This document shows positions 35,850-40,220 of a DNA stretch of 40,220 nt, piece by piece. Within the stretch, counting starts at the first letter, position 1. Each line of letters opens with the position of its first letter. This DNA is from an uncultured Bacteroidales bacterium (GTDB taxonomy: Bacteria; Bacteroidota; Bacteroidia; Bacteroidales; Coprobacteraceae): contig CASFRL010000061.1 in the NCBI GenBank assembly GCA_949297285.1, positions 1 through 40,220 of the forward strand, in the 5' to 3' direction. A program made the position numbers and the translations under genes. The notes beneath the pieces are model-generated. The model ran no database searches. It was not told the origin of the DNA and saw nothing but the letters and a program-made list of their open reading frames with translations.

Positions 35850-36881
35850 ATGAAAATCAAAAAATCAATTTATATATTGGCTGTCGGTGCACTTTTCGTT
35901 TCTTGCAACGATTTGGATGTGGATGACAACGTCGATTTCAATGTCTCATTAGCACCGGAAAACACCTATAAAGCAGGAGAACCGGTCGTATTTAATTTTG
36001 ATGGTAATCCCGATTATATCACATGGTGGTCGGGAGAAGAAGGACATGTATATGCCAATCGTGAACGTACCGAATTGCCTTTGGAAGAGATCGAGTCTGT
36101 AACGTTAAGTTTTGAAGCCACTGCGAGATATGGGAAAGTGACCAATACCTTGTCGCTGTTTGTCAGCGATGATTTCCCGGGCTTGAGTAAAGATGCGGCA
36201 ACCGATAAAGCCCGTGTTGCCGATTTCGAGACCAATGCTACATCGTTGAGCAGTAACGGGGAATTATTGGAAAGTAAGTTCCCTTATATTGGCCCGAGTG
36301 ATCCGAGAGAATCAGCATCTTTTGATCTTACTCCTTACAGTGCGTCGGAAATGACCCTTGCATTCCATTATAAAGCCGATTTCGATGGAAAAAATTCTTT
36401 AAAGCGTTGGGATTTTTATAGTGTAGCCATAACGACTGTCTATAAAAATGGGAATACCACCACATTAGGTGTCGCCGATTTGGGATTGATGGCATTTGAT
36501 TGTAATCCGAATACGGATCCACAACATGCGCAACATGGAGACCCCTATTTTGACAATAGCTCGGGTAGCGGATCTTGTTCCGGAGTGTGGGATTTACGTT
36601 CATCATTGACACGGGTAAATAGTTTCACGTATCTTGGTGGTGGACCCAGTGAAACATATACCAATGATGCCGATGACTGGTTGTTTACCAAGGCGTTGAA
36701 ATTGAATACGTGCGATCCGGATGAGAATAGCGGAGTCTTGAAAAATATAAATGTCCGGCTTCCGTCCTACTCGTATGTCTATACCGAACCGGGAACCTAT
36801 ACGGTAACTTTCATTGCCGGAAATCAGAATGTTTACGGAGCTGCACGTACGATTCAAGAAGTTACATTTACGATTAAATAA
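35850..36881 (+). CDS. DUF5017-type surface lipoprotein, probable glycan-binding protein
   Basis: This 343-aa lipoprotein has its lipobox at LFVSC (Cys19). A first PKD/Ig-like domain (EPVVFNFDGNPDYITWWSGEEGHVYANR) is typical of DUF5017. A second beta-sandwich (about residues 120-340) ends in a TEPGTYTVTFIAGN strand pair. Its position directly after susD is that of surface glycan-binding proteins in PULs. The function is inferred from position. A terminator follows. Confidence 0.83.
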   Translation: MKIKKSIYILAVGALFVSCNDLDVDDNVDFNVSLAPENTYKAGEPVVFNFDGNPDYITWWSGEEGHVYANRERTELPLEEIESVTLSFEATARYGKVTNTLSLFVSDDFPGLSKDAATDKARVADFETNATSLSSNGELLESKFPYIGPSDPRESASFDLTPYSASEMTLAFHYKADFDGKNSLKRWDFYSVAITTVYKNGNTTTLGVADLGLMAFDCNPNTDPQHAQHGDPYFDNSSGSGSCSGVWDLRSSLTRVNSFTYLGGGPSETYTNDADDWLFTKALKLNTCDPDENSGVLKNINVRLPSYSYVYTEPGTYTVTFIAGNQNVYGAARTIQEVTFTIK

Positions 36882-36911
36882 GGAAAACTAACCTTAACTA
36901 TGCTATATATC

Positions 36912-36946
36912 AAGAAGGCTACATCGGTTGATGGTGTAGCCTTCTT
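36912..36946 (+). terminator. Terminator of the susC-susD-DUF5017 operon
   Basis: Perfect 12-bp arms (36912-36923 and 36935-36946) flank an 11-nt loop and are followed by TTCTTT. It lies 30 nt past the DUF5017 stop and separates this operon from the next lyase gene. Confidence 0.85.
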
Positions 36947-36979
36947 TTCTTTAAAGAGGAGACCCTAAATATTGAAAAT

Positions 36980-37005
36980 GTTCCATTTTTTAATTTATGG
37001 GATAT
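36980..37005 (+). promoter_or_regulatory. Candidate operator at the second PL8 gene (CCAT-N10-ATGG)
   Basis: It is nearly identical (24 of 26) to the element upstream of susC. CCAT lies at 36983-36986 and ATGG at 36997-37000. The distance from the end of ATGG to the first base of the -7 box is 46 nt in both cases. The sequences around it differ, so the match is not due to a recent duplication of the whole region. Confidence 0.7.
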
Positions 37006-37021
37006 GCATCGCTTTTAAATT

Positions 37022-37053
37022 TTTCGCTGTTTCGTTCATAATGAGGATATTTG
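37022..37053 (+). promoter_or_regulatory. Promoter of the second PL8 gene
   Basis: TTTC (37022-37025), 20 nt and GATATTTG (37046-37053) are near-consensus -33 and -7 elements. The -7 box ends 22 nt before the ATG. Confidence 0.55.
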
Positions 37054-37075
37054 CATCAAACGAAAAACACACTGT

Positions 37076-39985
37076 ATGAAAATAAAATGGTTGGCCTTAC
37101 TCCTGATAGTTCTGTTTTTTCATGACGGATACTCTCAAAAGATCGATTGGAATGATTCTATTCCGAAATATATTTCTGCGACTGGTGCAAAGTTATCTTT
37201 AAATAAAGATTTTGTGAAGGAGGGGAGTTCTTCTCTTCAATGGCAATGGTCATCGCCTTCGGTATTAACTATTGAAAATCCGGCGTTATTCAAAAAAGCT
37301 GTGAATACGTATCGGGGCGGATTAACCATGTGGATTTATAATGATAAGCCTGTCGATTCTGCTTTGCGCATCTCCTTTGTCGCTGCAGATGGTTCGACCC
37401 CTTATTGGTTCGATTACAACCTCGGATTTTCAGGCTGGAGAGCTTGCTGGGTCAGCTTTGAAAATATGCAGGGAGACCATAAGAGTAAAGATTTGGTACG
37501 TTGGACAATCACTACACCCGAAAATTTAAAATCCGGAACGCTTTTGCTCGATCGGGTCGAATTTCCCTTAAAGGGGGTTCATCACCAGGCAACACCGGAT
37601 TATCAGACTCCTTTAAATAATACAAAACTTTCGCGCACTCTTTGGCATTGGGCCCGATTGCATGAATGGGAACAATATCAATATGACTTGCCTTTACAAG
37701 CAGTCAGCTCGTCGCAACAAAAGGATATACAAACCATTTCTCAACGATTGACGGCGCAGGTGGCACCCGAAAACGGAAAAGGAAATGCTACGAAAGCATT
37801 GTCGATAGCCAACAATGCCAAAATTCGCAGGGTCGATGGTAAGATGACCGGAGCTCCGTTGGTTTCGAATGACGAATTGAATAAAAAGGCCGGCGATATC
37901 GGGCTGTCCGACTTGGAAACAATGTTGTTCGGATTTGCCGGAGACTGGTATTATAATAAAAACGAAGAATCGAAGCAGGCATTCTTCGATGTGTTTGAAT
38001 ATGCCATACAACAAGGTTTCGCTTTTGGTAGCGGGTTGGGAACAAATCACCATTACGGTTATCAAATACGTGACATTTATAAAGCGGCATGGATGATGCG
38101 TGATTTATTGAAAGAAAATACACCGCTGAATGTCGAAATTCGCCGGACATTATCCTATTGGAGCGGATTGGCCGAAACCCGGCATTCATATCAATATGGA
38201 CGTGACGAGCTGCTCGATTCTTGGAATACGTTGTTGACACCGAAAGTGATCAGTGTCCTGATTCAACCGGATATGCAGGAGCGGGTGCGTGAAATGAAGG
38301 CTTTGAGCCGTTGGGTAAGCGGATCTTTAGCCTTTACCCCCGGAACCATAGGCGGGATCAAGGTCGATGGCACAACATTTCATCATGGAGGTTTATACCC
38401 GGCATATTCGATCGGGGCGTTTGCAACAATCGGGAAATATCTTGAGTTGACAAATCATACCGAATTTACCATTTCAGATGATGCTGCCCATAACGTAAAA
38501 CTTGCCTTGCAGACCATGCGGAATTATTGTAATCTGAAAGATTGGGGGCTGGGCATTGCCGGCCGACATCCTTTTAACGGATCTATATCGAATGATGCAG
38601 TACAGGCTTTTGCCTTATTGGCCGATAGAGGAGATCTTACCGGTTCGGGAAATAAAATTGATGAAGAATTGGCGGCTGATTATTTAAGACTGAACAGGAC
38701 CTCATCTCCATATAAAGGAAAGTTTGAAGACGCCGGAATTAAAGCCGCGTCTGCACCTCAAGGATTCTTCGCTTATAATTATGGAGCATTGGGCATACAT
38801 CGTTTCGATAATTGGATGGTAACTTTAAAAGGATATAATACCGATGTATGGTGTTCTGAGATATATACCAAAGATAATCGTTATGGCCGTTATCAGAGTT
38901 ATGGCTCGGTACAGATTTTGGCATCCGGTCGACCGGTCAATAATTTTGCCAGTGGTTTTGTCGAAGACGGTTGGGACTGGAACCGTGTACCGGGAGCAAC
39001 AACGATACATCTTCCGTTAGAGAAACTTGAAAATCCTCTTCCGGGGACATTAATGGAACGTTCTGAAGAGAACTTCTCCGGAGCATCTTCTTTAGAAGGG
39101 AAACAAGGCGTGTTCGTATTTAAGTTGAAAGAAAAAGACCGCGAAAACTTTACCCCGGGATTTGTCGCTCGAAAATCGGTATTTTGTTTCGAAAACAGAT
39201 TGATCTGTTTGGGTTCCGATATTTCTAACGATAATAAGGAATATCCGACGGAGACCACGCTGTTCCAATTAGCACTGAAAAGAAACTCCGAACCGATACT
39301 GTTGGGATCAGACACGATTACCGGAATACCGGTAGAAAAAACTATCCCGGGAGATTCTCCGATACTTCTCTCCGATACGAAAGGCAACTATTATCGGGTG
39401 GCTGCCGGACAAGATTTGCATCTCTTGAGGCAAATGCAGAAATCGAGAGACAATAAGTTGAAGTCGGAGACCGAAGGTCGGTTTGTGACGGCATACCTGA
39501 ATCATGGTGTCGCTCCTGAAAAGGCCGGCTATGAGTATATGGTATTAGTACAGCCAACGCCTGCGCAAATAAAGGAGGCTGCATCCGAAAAAAAATTGCC
39601 TTATCAGGTACTTAGAAAAGATACGTATGCTCATATTGTAAAGGACATCCCAAGTGGAACAATCGGATATGTCGTTTTTGAGCCTTTGGAAATGAAAGAT
39701 GATTACTTGCTTGCTTCCGATGCCGAAACATTGGTCCTTTTGCGCCCGGTTGATAAGAAGACTCGAATGATAAGTATCTGCGATCCAAACCTGAATTTAG
39801 AAGAAAAGACTTATACGACAGCAAAACCCTCACGTCCGCTGACAAAAACGGTTCTTTTAAAAGGGAAATGGAAAAACAGTTCGAATGATGAAAACGTTTC
39901 TATAAAACAAGAAAATGGGAATACTCGGTTAACGGTTACCTGCGTTGACGGTCGTCCCGTAGAATTTCGTTTAATAGCTCAATAA
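37076..39985 (+). CDS. PL8 chondroitin-sulfate-ABC-type lyase (copy 2)
   Basis: This second glycosaminoglycan lyase has 969 aa and a signal peptide (MKIKWLALLLIVLFFHDGYSQ). It shows the same domain order as copy 1. The catalytic residues are His437 and Tyr444 (FHHGGLYPAY), Arg497 (AGRHP) and Glu595 (WCSEIYTK). By eye it is well diverged from copy 1, so the two likely differ in substrate preference or location rather than being a recent duplication. The next gene starts 26 nt later, in the same operon. Confidence 0.93.
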   Translation: MKIKWLALLLIVLFFHDGYSQKIDWNDSIPKYISATGAKLSLNKDFVKEGSSSLQWQWSSPSVLTIENPALFKKAVNTYRGGLTMWIYNDKPVDSALRISFVAADGSTPYWFDYNLGFSGWRACWVSFENMQGDHKSKDLVRWTITTPENLKSGTLLLDRVEFPLKGVHHQATPDYQTPLNNTKLSRTLWHWARLHEWEQYQYDLPLQAVSSSQQKDIQTISQRLTAQVAPENGKGNATKALSIANNAKIRRVDGKMTGAPLVSNDELNKKAGDIGLSDLETMLFGFAGDWYYNKNEESKQAFFDVFEYAIQQGFAFGSGLGTNHHYGYQIRDIYKAAWMMRDLLKENTPLNVEIRRTLSYWSGLAETRHSYQYGRDELLDSWNTLLTPKVISVLIQPDMQERVREMKALSRWVSGSLAFTPGTIGGIKVDGTTFHHGGLYPAYSIGAFATIGKYLELTNHTEFTISDDAAHNVKLALQTMRNYCNLKDWGLGIAGRHPFNGSISNDAVQAFALLADRGDLTGSGNKIDEELAADYLRLNRTSSPYKGKFEDAGIKAASAPQGFFAYNYGALGIHRFDNWMVTLKGYNTDVWCSEIYTKDNRYGRYQSYGSVQILASGRPVNNFASGFVEDGWDWNRVPGATTIHLPLEKLENPLPGTLMERSEENFSGASSLEGKQGVFVFKLKEKDRENFTPGFVARKSVFCFENRLICLGSDISNDNKEYPTETTLFQLALKRNSEPILLGSDTITGIPVEKTIPGDSPILLSDTKGNYYRVAAGQDLHLLRQMQKSRDNKLKSETEGRFVTAYLNHGVAPEKAGYEYMVLVQPTPAQIKEAASEKKLPYQVLRKDTYAHIVKDIPSGTIGYVVFEPLEMKDDYLLASDAETLVLLRPVDKKTRMISICDPNLNLEEKTYTTAKPSRPLTKTVLLKGKWKNSSNDENVSIKQENGNTRLTVTCVDGRPVEFRLIAQ

Positions 39986-40011
39986 TTAAAATACTACTAA
40001 TCTCAAAAAAA

Positions 40012-40220
40012 ATGACAATGAAAAAAATGATGTTTTGCTTGTTAAGTTTGTGTTTCGGACTTACGGCGTTTGCACAGGAAAATCTGTTGGAAAATGGTGG
40101 ATTTGAAGAAGGTATTCCGGAAGTGATTACCGGTCAGAAAAGCACCCAAGGCAAATGGTTGGCTTATTATCAAGCTCAACGGGGTGGAATAGAAACTGCA
40201 GAATGTGAAGGATATAAAGG
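40012..40220 (+). CDS. Secreted protein, truncated by the window end
   Basis: Only 69 full codons are visible. A signal peptide (MFCLLSLCFGLTAFAQ) is followed by ENLLENGGFEEGIPE, which looks like the start of a carbohydrate-binding beta-sandwich of the CBM4/9 type. Starts at 40012 and 40018 are both possible. It lies in the operon of the second lyase, so a glycan-related role is plausible. Confidence 0.7.
   Translation, partial: MTMKKMMFCLLSLCFGLTAFAQENLLENGGFEEGIPEVITGQKSTQGKWLAYYQAQRGGIETAECEGYK

Noticed and set aside
1..40220. CRISPR array, phage genes or intact insertion sequence
   Set aside because: No spaced direct repeats, integrase, transposase or phage structural genes are visible.

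Overview
The window is typical Bacteroidales (Bacteroidota) chromosome, probably from a gut-type species. The evidence is a SusC/SusD pair, Bacteroidetes promoters (TTTG-N19-TAnnTTTG) matching exactly in front of two tRNA genes, many Bacteroidales-type lipoproteins, and the gene order uppS-bamA-ompH-ompH. I cannot fix the genus from sequence alone.

Region 1 (1-20.9 kb) is conserved housekeeping DNA. It holds tRNA-Pro, a HAD phosphatase with aroB, an outer-membrane-type protein, a DUF456 membrane protein, a tRNA-Gly/tRNA-Leu pair, and a lipoprotein that looks like a Rieske fold without its cluster ligands. Two minus-strand blocks follow: pyrE-SRPBCC-argH and prmC-recX-comF. Divergent from prmC runs a plus-strand series: ribD, a DUF6242-like lipoprotein, a DUF6089-like protein, uppS-bamA (overlapping), two OmpH/Skp chaperones, murI and an S4-domain-only protein. 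A small minus-strand gene, a MIP18-family Fe-S assembly factor and lpxH close the region.

Region 2 (20.9-40.2 kb) is a polysaccharide utilization locus for a glycosaminoglycan of the chondroitin/dermatan sulfate or hyaluronan type. On the minus strand are a membrane-spanning propeller-AraC regulator with no histidine kinase, a serine-type sulfatase, a PL8 lyase and a GH88 unsaturated glucuronyl hydrolase. On the plus strand are SusC, SusD, a DUF5017-type surface lipoprotein, a second PL8 lyase and a truncated secreted protein. The implied pathway is surface capture (SusD, DUF5017), lyase cleavage to unsaturated disaccharides (two PL8), SusC import, desulfation, and GH88 cleavage.

The most striking signal is regulatory. 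The susC promoter and the promoter of the second PL8 gene share a 26-bp element (24 of 26 identical) with a CCAT-N10-ATGG dyad, placed at exactly the same distance from the -7 box. This is a good candidate operator for the kinase-less AraC regulator. A 187-bp inverted-repeat-bounded, MITE-like insertion lies downstream of the sulfatase and contains a long hairpin that may act as the terminator of the lyase-sulfatase transcript.
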